From: Lycorma delicatula
Taxonomy: Eukaryota; Arthropoda; Insecta; Hemiptera; Fulgoridae
DNA length: 64,000 nucleotides
Direction of reading: 5' to 3'
NCBI RefSeq assembly: GCF_047948215.1
Contig: NC_134456.1
Coordinates: 59,039,029-59,103,028 of the forward strand
Shown here: one piece after another, positions 23,592 to 39,166 of the stretch
Numbering within the stretch: position 1 is the first letter of the stretch
How the letters are laid out: each line of letters starts with the position of its first letter
Notes under the pieces: generated by a model
Told to the model about the DNA's origin: nothing
The model's input: only the letters and a program-made list of their open reading frames with translations
Databases searched by the model: none
Made by a program: the position numbers and the translations under genes

Positions 23592-24618
23592 TAAAAAACA
23601 TAAAACAGAAAAAAAAGAATATGAGAAACGAAGTACGGTCACCTATTTGGATAGAACGAGAAATGCCAAAAAAATGTGGAGAGTATCCTCGGGTTACTTT
23701 AACCTGATACGTATTACAACTATAAGACCAGTTTTATTAGGTTAACTGATGTAAGTCTAACAACCGGCTGCCGAACGCACATTTGATCTGGGCTTTATAG
23801 GTAGAACTTTCTCTATTAATTCTTTTACATAGCATGTTTTTAATTTAATTCTGATGATAAATGGTCAGTACCACCACATTAGTAAGTTCTTAGGTACAGT
23901 TTGCCATGGTTCTGCGCAGGTATGTGAATAAATGGCGGAAGAAAATTTCAGATAATCAATAAATAAAAATATAATATAACAAGGCTGAATTAAAATTTAT
24001 AGGTAAAAGCCGAAAAAGTTTATTATCGCCGTCGGACGAAACTCAGCTTCCTGAGAATGGGTTGTTGAGCAAATAATTATGCAAGGGTAAACATTGTTTG
24101 GTAGTATTTAACAACATAAAATCCAAGTACATACTGTTACTGACTATAAGTAGCATTCAAATTCATCTCAAAGCAAGAACTTTGAGTTCTCCTGATCTTT
24201 GCTGCATGACATTACTTAATAAAAATTTAAACCTAAAATTTTTACACGGTTCAGTACTGGAAATTTATGTTGGTTCAACAATAATTTAGGTCTTAGTGTT
24301 TTTACTGTTTTGAAGAATTTCTTCCAAATTTCAATAACAAATAGATTTAAGCACTTCTAGGATTAGGATTATATTTAAATTAAACTTTTGACTCCCTCTA
24401 TTAAATCTTTCATTAAGTAAAAATATAAAAAATGAATACACAGTAAACTAAAATTAATCTAGGAAAGTAGAGAAAAGGTCTCATTTGAAGGAATAACATT
24501 AATATTGCAAAATAAATAAAGTTCAATCATTAAACAATTACACACTATTAGAAGGTGACCGTACTTCGTTTCTCATATTCTTTTTTTATTTGTTTTTTTT
24601 TATTTTTATGTTTTTTAA
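23592..24618. mobile_element. non-autonomous DNA element with long terminal inverted repeats, family unknown
   Basis: The left end carries AAAAAAGAATATGAGAAACG then AAGTACGGTCACCT (inner edge 23644). The right end carries the exact reverse complement (24553-24587). Similarity continues outward through an A-rich part to TAAAAAACATAAAA on the left and TTTTATGTTTTTTAA on the right, giving arms of roughly 50-60 bases around about 1 kb. The interior has no open frame with recognisable motifs. The arms show no clear signature of a known superfamily, and target-site duplications are hard to define in the A/T-rich flanks. It could be a MITE-like derivative or part of a foldback element. Confidence 0.7.
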
Positions 24619-24649
24619 TCAAGCAATTAGAGATAGGTGCAGCCATTCA

Positions 24650-25145
24650 TTTCATACAAACAGTAACAGTGGCAGTGGCTGTGTTGGTTGAACTGCCGGT
24701 ACACCGTTGCACCACTTAAAAAATCGAAATTCAAAAAACCCGATAGTAGTTTTTATATATTTATCCGATGAGTATTTGCAAGCCCAAATCGATTGAATAT
24801 CTCGTAAAGTCAGAAATGGGAAAAATTTGTAATCATTGTTCAGATTTTTTTTATCTTTCTTCACCTCTTTCAATATCGAATTTAAAAACAAAACTAGAAA
24901 TTGCATATTCATATGAAGATTGCACACACCAAAAATCAAGTTGATATTTTTATTTGTTAGCGAGAAATTCAATAAATATTAAAATTAAATATTATTCCAT
25001 TTTACAAAACTCGGAATTTCAAAAACTGCTTTCCTAGTGTGCATTTACACCGTAAGAACGCGCATACAAATTTTTAACAATTTATCTTCAGTTGTATGAA
25101 GTAGCTTTTCCTGGGTGTTGATTATGAATCACTCACAACATGCTG
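24650..25145 (-). repeat. dispersed repeat F2, copy 1
   Basis: On the minus strand this matches 37281-37760 over its length. Shared blocks include GTGATTCATAATCAAC, ATATCAACTTGATTTTTGGT, AATCTTCATATGAATAT-like sequence, GAAGAAAGATAAA-like sequence and TCGATTTGGGCTTG. An open stretch of about 106 codons within it (24652-24972) is not supported by the other copy, which is frame-broken at the same place, so I do not call a gene. Family identity is unknown. Confidence 0.75.
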
Positions 25146-28100
25146 TTTAAAGGTACAAATAATGAAGTAACAGTTTAAAAAAGAAGCTTAACTAATAAAA
25201 GTATCAAGTTTAAAAAATCTTAGATAAATTTTTTTTCTACAAATTTTATAAAACTGAGTAAATACAATGAAAATTTACAGTAACATAATTCGATTAAATT
25301 TTGTAAAATTCAGGAAGTACAAGATAAATTGAATAAAAACATCATTGCATTTCTACTTTCTTTCGTTAATGAAAGTACAATTTTAAAATAGAACAAATGT
25401 AGCTAACCACCGAAGAGTTAGAAAACCGAACTGTATTACTCTGCACACACAGTAGATTGACAAGAAAGTTTTTCCATTACGTGGTAGACAGCTTTTCTGT
25501 TTTAAAAATTGTTCTAATTTTAAAGGTTGATGAAAATTTTACTTCCTGTTAAGTCTGTAGTTTGTTCGTTAAAAGTTTAATTGGAGGCTTAACCTTATAT
25601 GGTTATGCTTCAATTCATCTTTTTCATTCAAGAATAAATATTAATTTCTTACATGAAAAAACATTAAAAGAAAACAAAAGTATTCAAAACAAAACTAAAA
25701 TTTTCACTGCAATGATGTTTTGAAATATAAAAAGTTATTTTAATTTTAAACAAAATTTTGAAATCTTTATTGGATTTTCAGTTAAATCAATATTTGCTTT
25801 CATTAAAAATAAATTAGTTATACTTTGTACAAAAAAAAAAAAAACGATTTACAGGAAATATATAGATATGAACAGATAAATATGTTTTAAAATTAGGAAC
25901 ATAAGAGAAGGAATTTTCAATAAATGTAGTAATATGTTTCCGTTAGATAGAACTAATGTAATTTTTTCTTCCTTAAAGGTTTTATCCATTTATACCCTCT
26001 CATTACCAAATTAACTCACTCTGGACTCCTTAACAGTGGTCGACTAACCTCCTTTATCATTCCATAATATTTTTCGCTAACTTCTGTTCTAATTTTTTAA
26101 ACATTAATCTCACACTTTCAACACATAACTTTTTTAAAAATTGATCATACTTAAGAATTTTAAAATCTGCGAATCATCATCAATCAGTTTTTTATATTCT
26201 GGTGCTCTATTTTAGCGTTGATGAACAATAGAATATAAAATATTAATAAAATCTATAACATTTTTTAATCTCTTTTCAAATATTAGAAAGTTTATTTTGT
26301 TTAAACACATTGTTTCTTAGAAAACCGTTAATTCTGCTTGCTGAATTACATTTGTTTTAGAATTCCATAACGTAAAAAATGAAAGAGAAGATGAGCCGTT
26401 ACACGGCTCTTGTGTGGTGGATACGTTGGAACATTACCAAACTGTATGAAAAATTCATGCCTTAGCCTGGTTTTCTCCACATTTAAACTGTAAAGGACGA
26501 TATCCTTTCTCATAGCAACTATCACGAACTGCCAATTTTCACCTCGATACATTATCGTTGGTGACGCGACTATTCAGTATATTCTAACATATTTAGGGGC
26601 TTTAAATATAAATTGTACAATTAAATAAAGTGTAAATCTGTTAGTAAAGTGTAACCCCAACAATACGTAATGCATTTATAAAGTTATTTTGTACACTCAT
26701 GTAAAAAGTAATTAGAAAATATATGCCTAAATATACTTCGTTTTCTGAATAAAAATAAAGAAAATGTTTTTGAATCTTAAAAAACTTCAAACATCTTGAA
26801 AACCGTAGAAATCTTCGTAGTTTGTTAATAGTACATTATCAAGTGAAGAAAAATTCAAGTAGAATTTCTAATCGGTTTTCGTTTCCTACATTATCAGAAA
26901 ATTATTTTTTCTTTATTTTGTATATTTATGAGGTGCAATTTTTTCAAAATAAATTGTGCTTTTACCTACTGAAATTTTATAGTATGAGTAAACTTTTACT
27001 TAGCCGAGGTAATAACTGTTTATGTATTTTAGCAGTAAGAGGTTAACTGCCCACTTAGTCATATATGAGAGATGAATTTTGTAGCGTATGAAGAATGACA
27101 AGTTTGATCGAAATTTTAACCCAGAACCTTCCAGATGACCTTGCCACTCTGCGAACGTGGGCGGCGGAGTGGCAACATTTTGGAATTTTGAAAACGTACA
27201 AACAGAGGTTTATTTACTTCATACAGAGTATCGAATAAAACACACTTGCGCAATTTTAACACAATATTTTAATAGTTCTTGAGAAAAATGTTTTATTAAA
27301 ATATCAATAAATCAGACTTACAGAAAAAGAGCGCTTTGTACACACGTTAAGGAAACGTTTTGCGTATTCTAATATCCCGAAGTTAGGAAATTTATTCTTG
27401 TTAAACTCTGCATATAAATTACATGCAATTGAATAACGTGAATGAAAAAAGGATGAATCTATTACTTGTCAAAGGATAGAATGTTTATTTGACTTGGGTA
27501 GGGATAAATTCCGAGATCAGTGACTGACTTCCTGCCACGAAGGACGTCCCCTCCAACATACTATTAGCAACGCTAACACTACTTCGACATCCCAAGCAGA
27601 ACTACTATGCACCTATATGTTAATACTTAAGAATCACATCGATCTGTGGTTAATCTCCACGAGCTTTCAAATTATGAGATACATATGCGACGGAATTTAA
27701 CACAAAATTTTAATTGTTCATCAAGATAGAAAAACAAATATTGTTATTTCCATTAAAAGCAACCCAAGACCGTTTTATTGATTACTCTGCTAAAAATAAA
27801 AAATTTAAGTTCATACACTGGTAGATTCTCCAAGGGAAAGGCATTATAATTAAATTATAGAATTTTTGTCTGAGAAATTAAGGATTACAGCGAGTAGGTA
27901 AGAAACTAAAGTAAAATAATCTGCTGAAATATTTTTCCAGATGATAACATGTGTACGAGAGTTCTTAAACTAAAATAAGAGATGTGGAAGATGGCATGAA
28001 AAAATGTATTAATTTTCTCCAGAAACGAGACCATATACAAATATACATTTTCCAGAATAAATTTTAGATACTTAAAGAACTCAACGACTAACCATTATAA

Positions 28101-29471
28101 TAGTAGAAAGATTCTTTTAATAATGATAAATAAGAAAACAAACAACGGTTGGTCTATTGTCGAAGTTTTAAAACTTTCTTCGATGAACTCAAGACGCCTT
28201 GATCTTGAACTTGACGTGATTTCACCAACAAGGAAGTAAATTATAAAAGGTTTCAGGATGACAATGCGGTAGATTAGCAAGAGATTGATACGTTAAGTTT
28301 ATGTGTTAGCTGAGTCATCTAAATTTCTGTTACTATTCTCGTTACTAAACTTCTGATTTAAAATTTTGTTCCACTTAACTCGGTTCTCATTTTTCGTAAT
28401 TAATTTCCTTGACTCTACATATATACTACATTATAGATGTACGTGAACAAGAGAGCTTTGCAATCACTTCCACACAGATCAATGCTAATATAATGTTTAA
28501 ATGAACTTTAACCGAGGAAACATTGTTCTAAATGGTGACTTACTGTCTCAGCAATATTTCCTTGAATAGACGGGATCTAATTTTAAGTACGCCATTGAAC
28601 ATGGAAGATAAAACATGGGGTGTTAAATATACATATATTTTAAAGAGTAATAAATTGAAGAATATTACCAACAAGAAATTAAAAATAATTTACAAAAAAT
28701 TTTAATGAAAAAAATTAAAATTAACACAAATATTTTTTCCCATGCAAAGTGAAAGTTGAAATAACATTGTTTAAATCTTAAAAAGAGACTAAACTAAATT
28801 CTAAAGCTTAAATGAGATTAAAAATTTAATTTTATAAATAAATATTTATAAAATATTTATATTCATGACAATTAATAAATATAAAATAAAAACAAGAAAT
28901 TTCAAGAAATAAAAACATTTGTGGGATAGTAATATTCTCACCAGAATCGAGGGTAAAGATAAAAATAGAATTTTAAACCAGTAATTGCAGTAAAAAAAAA
29001 TTTGGTGGGGCTGTATTCGGGCGTACGGCCGTTGGTTTAACGTGAAAAGTTACAGATCTTGGATGAACTTCCTCCTAGCTACAGACCGACCAAGTTATCT
29101 GTAGGATTAAATGGGAGAGCCACTTTCGTATTCTTCGAATAAAATGAAAGTCTCCATTGGAAAATTCTAGTTCCTTCATTTGACCTATTCTACAGATAAA
29201 CTGGTGGGTCTGTATGTCAGCGAGTCACTTTTAGTGTATTGGATTGAAATAAAAACGAGACATTGACTGCGAACCAAATTTAATTTTAACATAAAGCAGA
29301 CACTAAATGGTACATGATATTTATTTCGAAGCTGGTATATTGAACTTTTATACTTTGTTACATGTTTACTTTTTTACACATAAATATTATCCAAAACACA
29401 CTTATTATTACTTAAATCAACTTATCTCGACTAATTCTAAGAACAATCACATGAATCACCTCATAAGGTGT
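25146..29471. other. gene-poor AT-rich stretch
   Basis: No gene can be supported over these 4.3 kb. Slightly GC-richer islands lie at about 26380-26580, at 27110-27180 (with a 12-base hairpin, see findings), at 27490-27600 and at 29000-29240. None gives a long open frame with splice signals or a recognised motif. Confidence 0.55.
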
Positions 29472-29600
29472 AGCTCACGATCATAAGTCGTGAGCTGCAA
29501 TGAATGGAAATGAGCGAGAGCGCCAGTTTTGGCCGATCTGCGCTGTGCTCCCTCCCCGCCAAACAGCTCGCCAGTGACTAAAAGTCGTATCGGCTAGCTG
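29472..29600. other. GC-rich island with perfect 9-base hairpin
   Basis: AGCTCACGA (29472-29480) and TCGTGAGCT (29488-29496) form a perfect hairpin with a 7-base loop. About 100 bases of high GC follow (GCGCTGTGCTCCCTCCCCGC among them). It stands out against the AT-rich surroundings and lies just before the hAT-like element. It could be the remnant of a small repeat, a structured RNA or a promoter island. No homology is recognised. Confidence 0.35.
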
Positions 29601-29684
29601 AACATGTAAGTTATACTAGCTGATACCGCATTTACATCTCTGCGACTAATATTTAGGGAGTTATTAAGGCAGGACGATGTAGAC

Positions 29685-30614
29685 CAATGATTCGCAAACT
29701 TTTTCGCCCACCGCCCATATTGAGAATCAAAACTTTTCAAGCCCCCAAAATTTTTAAACTTACCATCTGTAAAAAATAATAATTGCAATTTCTGTTTTTA
29801 AGACTCGTTCTTAAAAACAGCAATTGCAATTATTGTTTTAAAACATGGCATACCCTATTTCTGAGTTGAAACTTACATTTTAAATGAGAACAATTAAAAT
29901 GTATATTTAATCATATTTGGAAGTATTTTTATTAAAATTGCTTTAAAAAAAAATTACAATTTTATCTATACATCGTATCAAAACCCTTTAATTTCCATAC
30001 ATATTTTTATCAATACGTTGCTTAGATCAGGAGATATGCAGCATTAAAAACAAAAGTGGCCTTTTCTCTTTGAGATGGAATATTTTGGTTCAGAAAAATC
30101 GTAGAGACATACAAAAAAAGAAATTAAGGCTAAAGTCTTAAGCTTTCAAACGACTTTAATGCAGTTTACCGAAAAATTTCGTTTCCTCCATACGCTCAAT
30201 CAAACACGAAGAAAAACTTTCAAATTTTTAAAACCTTTCTTCTCACTGAATTTTTATTTTTAATTTGATAATTTTTAATTTGAAGTGTACTGTCAAAAAG
30301 TAGAGTATTCAAGCTTTAATTTTTTTTATTCATCTCTCTAAGCTTCTTGGTTGCAAAGTTAAAGTAGTTCGAATACAATAATTTATTATCATAAAATATA
30401 GATGTCGCTTTAATTTTTTGTGCTAGCGTAGTAGGTATTTAATTTTAGTTTGAAATATTAAGAAAACATAATTTTTGCCATTTTTTTTTAATCAGCCATC
30501 GCCTTTCTAGACTGCCTGAACGCCCTCAATTTTCTTTGTTTTCTACTCTCCCCCCCCCCCTAAAGGCCTCCAGCGCTTACAAGAAGGCGTTACCACCCAG
30601 TTTGAGAATGAATG
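29685..30614. mobile_element. hAT-like non-autonomous element (decayed)
   Basis: The left end reads CAATGATTCGCAAACTTTTT followed by CGCCCACCGCCC. The reverse complement of the right end reads CATTCATTCTCAAACTGGGT. Both resemble the hAT terminus CAGNGNTTCTCAAAC. The 8-base flanks do not match well, so the target duplication is lost or the borders are slightly off. The roughly 930-base interior has no transposase reading. It holds a 27-base hairpin arm pair (29775-29801 and 29811-29837) and a run of ten C (30551-30560). Confidence 0.5.
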
Positions 30615-33590
<2,976 letters not shown>

Positions 33591-35650
33591 ATAATAATTA
33601 CTATTGTTGTGGTAAATATAAATTATAATTTGAGAATAAATGTTAGTTATTTTTTTATCGCTTAGATTTACTCGTTTCTTTTATTTATTATTATATCCAT
33701 CTATTCTAACAAAATAACCAGGTAAAATTCCAGATTTTATGAAATATTTTATCGTGAAAAAAGAATGGAAAATGTTGCCTTAGAATTTGCATTTTAGCAT
33801 TTATTTTTAGCATAATTTTCATAAAATTGCTGAAAAATAATTAGTTCTTTAACCAACTTATGAGAGGTTGATTAAAAATTTAACACATCTAAATTCACTT
33901 ATAAAAACTTGATAAAATGGAACTTTTTTTTTCTTGTATATAATATAATTTTTGTATATTTAATATAATTTAAAAGTAAAGATAAATTTCAGAGAATTAT
34001 TTTAACGTGTTGCCAGTTTTAAAGCTTTTACAAAAAGTTCAATTAACGTAACTTTGATATGTAAGACACTCCTCCAGGCCGTGACTAAAAATCGATAAAT
34101 TTAGCGTGAGTAAAACGATATTCAAAACAGAAAAATTCTCGAGCTTGAGCAGAAAAAGAGAAAGTATAATTTTTCTAAGTTATTAGCTCACCGGTTGTAG
34201 ACTTATTTACCTTCCTAAATTATGATCACTTTTAAATCACTTCAACCGACTTAACGGTTGAAGTTTAAAACATTTTTTGTCGATATACTACTACTTAACA
34301 GTAGAAGTTTAAAAAATCTTTAGTTACTATGTTACTATGACTAAAGTTTTCTCGATCAAAGTTTATATACTCAAGATCCAAATAAATAACATCAACTAAA
34401 CATCGTTGCTCACGTGGACATGATCGCGCACTTACACATACATTAAACTAACATTTTTCAGATGCCTTCGATGTATCTATAGTACTTCAAATATGCTCAA
34501 AGATGAATCGCATAAAATACTGTAAAAAAAATTGTCATTATAAAGTGTAATATTAGAACAAATATATTTATTTTACAGTGGTTTACTTTATTTGAATCGT
34601 GGTATGAATCAAAAATTATAGTTCGGTGAGGAATAATTTAGCGGGTGAAATTCCATTGAGAGTAAGAAGTTCGTGGGTTGAATTTCTGAAGTGCCATTAA
34701 AAAACTTAACCTATACATAAATCAATAACCAGAGTCTGCTCTAGTGATACTTTTCAAACAGAAGTAGACAATTCAGAATCAAAATGTTTAACGCATAGAA
34801 TAAATAAAAATTGTATTAATACAACCAGAATCGAAATAAAAATTATTTCGATCGGGTGAAGATGTTAATGTGTTATTTCTCACTATTTCTGAAAAAAGAA
34901 AAAAGTTAATGTAGTTCTTACCGATAAAATTTCAAACAATTTTCGGAAATCCTATTCTCTTACTGACAAAGTTTTTCAGATATATTTTTCTAGAAAGCTT
35001 AATTACTTCTCCGGATTAAGATTTACCATCAGTATTATCATCATTCACTTATTTTACGGACATTGCAAGCGGTGATAAGAATGGCGTTTTATATTCACAT
35101 ATAACGATATTCGTTACTTTTTTATAAGTATAACAATAGCTTGTAAAGTTTTTTGCACAAACTATTTTGCTTATACATAAATCTTCAGTGAAGAAACACC
35201 AGAAATTAGCGTCGCCTTCAAAATTATTTTAAAGATGAATTTGATTAACATAATATAGGATTATCAATTTTATTTATTTACTACATATTTATGGAACCTT
35301 TAACCTTTCTCAGGTCTACAATAGTTTAATTAATAAATATTAAAAAAATTAAAAAATAAACATAAAAGAAGTTTTTACTGTCCTCTATCCGCGTTAAAAA
35401 GAACATATTAGAGATCCCATAAAAGTGAAATTTGAAAATCACACGATCTATTACTAAGAGCGAAAACAATAAAAAATTATTGTAAGAGACGAATAAAGGA
35501 GTTTTTGAATTTTAAAGTTTTTTTTTATGACTTTCACTTATTTTCCAGTGTCACTCATATTGGAGGATTATAAAAAGAAATTAGGCATTACGATAACTGA
35601 TAAAATGGCAAAACGTTCATGCGTTTATGTAGTGGAAAATAAAATATCTT
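33591..35650. other. gene-poor AT-rich stretch
   Basis: No gene is supported. A short inverted repeat, CTTCAACC ... GGTTGAAG, lies near 34240-34262. No complete element is recognised. Confidence 0.55.
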
Positions 35651-36470
35651 TTATAAGTAGTTTGAAAACCTTAGGTTTAAACGTCATGTTGACCTTTAAT
35701 CTAACAAAATTTTGACGCTTGAACCTGAGGTTATGTTTTCTAGGATGAACATTATATTTAATGAAAGATACGTCTGAGAAATCCCGTTTCCTATGTATAA
35801 TGTAAATAAAATAACATCAGCTGTCAATAGTTAGCTATCACAACTATAAAAAACGTTTAATCCACAACACCCGCTTTCGCTGAAAGTAATTATGACTGAT
35901 TGATTCAGAACATCGTTATAAATTTACAGCGTTAACTGAGGAGCTGTTGATTATAAAATCCAACAATGATTTTTAAGTTTGAACCGTAAATAATGATCAT
36001 TGTATACATTAAATAACGATCGATGATATAACACCCATATTGCTGAAAGTAATGATGATCTAATCATCATCATCATAAATTTAAAATCAATCGTGCTGTT
36101 TGCAGTTAAAACATATGTTTTTCTATGAATTTTTCAGTAAATAAACTGTTTCACCGTGTAAATTTAACGTGAACACACATTCATCATTGAAAGTAGTCGT
36201 TGTTTAATGTATTCGAATAAACCCGTGAAAAGAGACCCTCAAGTTAAAACGTCATTTTATCTCTTGTTATTTGTTGTAATTTTGGAGGCATCTCAAATCC
36301 GTGTTTTAGTATATATTTTGCAGTAAATCCACTCTTTCAGCTTGTAAATGTAACTAAAAACACATGTTCATCCTAAAAAAAAATGGCCTCAGGTTCAAGC
36401 GTCAAAATTTTGTTTGGGGGTCAAAGGTCAACATGACATTTAAACCTAAGGTTTTCATACTACTTTTATA
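35651..36470. mobile_element. foldback element with about 100-base inverted arms
   Basis: The left arm (35651-35751) and right arm (36365-36470) are reverse complements with few mismatches. They share AAAACCTTAGGTTTAAA, GTCATGTTGACCTTT, AAAATTTTGACGCTTGAACC, TGAGG and AGGATGAACA. The interior has a degenerate tandem pattern with GCTGAAAGTAAT or TTGAAAGTAGT near 35880, 36035 and 36185. The open stretch at 35527-35715 runs through the left arm and is not a gene. Confidence 0.75.
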
Positions 36471-37280
36471 GACGTTGTTATTAAAAATATATTTTGGAGC
36501 AAATTAAACCATCCATATTCGAAGACAGTTGAAAACACACCTCAGCTTTGTATACAATAATTTATGAAAAGAAAGCAAATTATTTAAAACTCGATCAATC
36601 TTTTCAAAAGTACATCTTTTCAACGTTACTTGTAAATATTGTTATTTTTTAACTATAATTTACCAGAAAGTATTTTTTTCTTTTAAGTACCTTCTCCTTA
36701 ATATCACCACTCTCCTAAATTTTAAATGCAAATATTTAAACATTATATTCGTAGTTTAACTAATGCAAGTCATTTTTTTTAAATATTAATAAAAGGAATA
36801 CATCTTAAGTAAAGCAAAATATTGTTTCACATCGATAAAATTTACAAGTGAGAATATTGTATCACAGGAGAGACTTGATAATTGATTACTAAGAACAGTA
36901 GACAAAGAATGGCACATTTTGTCTAGAGGCAATTATCTTATAGTCGTAAAAGGAAAAAGAGTGGTGACGTAAAAGCCGAAAACTGTAAAATCATACCGCT
37001 TTATTGTTGTATATCAAACAGCAAGATGTACAATGACTTTTTTTTTATTGCTACATATTTCGTATTTTATTGCTTAATAAAAATAAAATAAACTGACTTC
37101 TTGCAGGTACTTGTTATTTCAAGTATTTTAATAAAAATAAGCCGAAGAAACGTACCAGTTTTATTTATATGTTCTCTTAATATTATAGAAACTCAGGAAT
37201 AAATTTTATTTCTGTTTCATAATTGTAAAATTCTAATGAATTAATAAAATCAATCATATTCTGATGAATATATGAAAGAA
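36471..37280. other. AT-rich gene-free stretch
   Basis: No coding block or repeat border is recognised. Confidence 0.5.
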
Positions 37281-37760
37281 GATGTTGCGTGTGATTCATA
37301 ATCAACGCCCATCAAAAGCTCTTTGCTGCTGAAGATAAAAGTGATGAAAATTTATATTCATATTCTTGTTATGATGTAAGTGCGCACTAAAAAAGGATTT
37401 TTTTAAATTCCGAGTTAAAAGGATTGAAACGGAGAAAAAATGTAATTTACTCCTTTTTTTTTTTAATTCCTCATTAACAAATGAAGATATCAACTTGATT
37501 TTTGGTGTGAGTAATCTTCATGTGAATATCTAGATTTTTTTTTAAATTCGACCTTAAAAGGAATGAAGAAAGGTAAAAACTGTTTCGAACAATGTTTGCA
37601 AATTTTCCCCATTTCCAACTATACTAAACGACTTATTCACTCGATTTGGGCTTGTAAAAATCCTTCAAATACGAGTATCTAAAATACGAGTATTTAAAAC
37701 TATTCAAATACGAGTATCTAAAAACTATTTTTTTGAATTTTAATATTTTTTAAGGGGTAA
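37281..37760 (+). repeat. dispersed repeat F2, copy 2
   Basis: Plus-strand copy of the family at 24650-25145. It shares GTGATTCATAATCAAC, ATATCAACTTGATTTTTGGT, AATCTTCATGTGAATAT and TCGATTTGGGCTTG. Near 37665-37730 it has gained a small tandem repeat of an AAATACGAGTATCTAAA-like unit that copy 1 lacks. Confidence 0.75.
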
Positions 37761-38221
37761 AAATGTATTTTTTTCTTAATTTCTTCCATTTTATGTTTCC
37801 ACTATCGAATCAATTTTTATGAGATTTGATAACATTTTGATGTAATTTTATGTTTACAATTCTGATTATGTATTTTATGAAGCCGCAACGGTAAATTTCA
37901 AAACCAGTTAGTGGGTCCTGTACTGACCAAACTGTTGCTCTGAATAAATTTCAATAAGCTGATAGGTTTTATAAATTGACAGGCTCTAATTTCTATTTAT
38001 CATTATTATTACCACAAGCATGAGTTTAATGAACACAGAGGGATCGAGGAGTCCCCTGTCTAGAGCTGATTTCGCTCGCCCTCACCGGCTAAACATCCCT
38101 GATCGTGACGGGAAAATCAAGTAACCACATAATGCGGCCGAAGACGCAACGGAGATGCTAATATATATAAATATATATATATATATATTAGTAGCATCCC
38201 CGTCACGTCTATATATATCGC

Positions 38222-38256
<35 letters not shown>

Positions 38257-39166
38257 TATGCACACGATATATCTATCCACTTAGCATAAATCAGCAATGG
38301 TGTATATTATTGAGCTCGTCTTTTTGGTAAAAAAATGTAGGCAGTAGAACTTCTTTCGCATTTTCATTTGTAGGTACATCTTCATTTTCTACACTCTCGC
38401 CTGACTTCAAAAGAGATAATGAACCTAATAATATTATTATTATATTTTCATACGCTTCAGCAGATAACATTAAAAATTTGTAATTTATAATCTATGAAGT
38501 ATGAAGTATTTCTGATTTCTGTCTGTATCAGGAAGAGGATTCTAGATATTCTAAATATCACATGTAGATGAAATTTGAAAGCCACATAATCAACTACAAA
38601 ACAAAATCATTTGAAAAACAAAATCAACTACAAAAAATTGACATTTTCAAAATGTCAATGAGAATAAATAAAGAAGAGTTTCTAAGAATACTCAGCAAAA
38701 CACCTTTTAACTAAATAAAAAAAATAATTTTTATTTATCGTTTAATAAATTTGAAATACTATAATATTACGTTCTTCACATCGGATGTTTACCAGTAAAA
38801 ACTAGATACCAGAATTTAAAAAAAATAAAGTGACAAAAGATTTACGACAGTTTTGTGGTGTAAATTTATCTAGTATAATAATACAAAAAATATAAATCGA
38901 TTAGATGATGAACGGACTGAGCGTTTCAAGTACGGTAAACGTTTAAAAATTTACCTCGTATACCATCTGTCTTAGTCAATCTAAAGAGTGTGATAGTTAA
39001 AAATAATATAGAATTTTTTCTCCAATACCAATATACAAAAATTTTGAAATATTGCGTTTATTTCGCTGTTATTTATGTTTATAACTGAAAACAAATAACA
39101 TCGATAAATAATATTAACTATTCTAATTATCTTATTATTTAATAATAATAGACTCGTTTTCATTAC
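37761..39166. other. non-coding stretch with (AT)n tracts
   Basis: A GC-rich patch at about 38040-38155 (ACGGGAAAATCAAG, GCGGCCGAAGACGCAACGG) is followed by AT tracts at about 38160-38190 and 38222-38253. GATGCTAATATATA and TATATTAGTAGCATC flank the first AT tract as an inverted repeat. The rest is AT-rich. If the exon at 39167-39348 belongs to a longer minus-strand gene, this is its downstream intron; I find no convincing next exon. Confidence 0.5.
38222..38253. repeat. (TA)n microsatellite
   Basis: Simple TA dinucleotide tract, with a related tract at about 38160-38190. Confidence 0.9.

Noticed and set aside
24652..24972. 106-codon minus-strand frame
   Set aside because: It is inside repeat F2; the second copy at 37.3-37.8 kb is interrupted in the corresponding frame, so it is not conserved as coding.
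26346..26552. 68-codon minus-strand frame in a slightly GC-richer patch
   Set aside because: No recognisable motif and no convincing splice sites; possibly a repeat fragment but not supportable.
35527..35715. 62-codon plus-strand frame
   Set aside because: It runs into the arm of a foldback element and has no splice context or motif.
37665..37730. Closely spaced AAATACGAGTATCTAAA-like repeats, considered as a CRISPR array
   Set aside because: Units are directly adjacent without unique spacers, and the genome is eukaryotic; it is a small tandem repeat.
38082..38297. 71-codon minus-strand frame rich in Tyr-Ile
   Set aside because: The Tyr-Ile run is a translation of (AT)n tracts.
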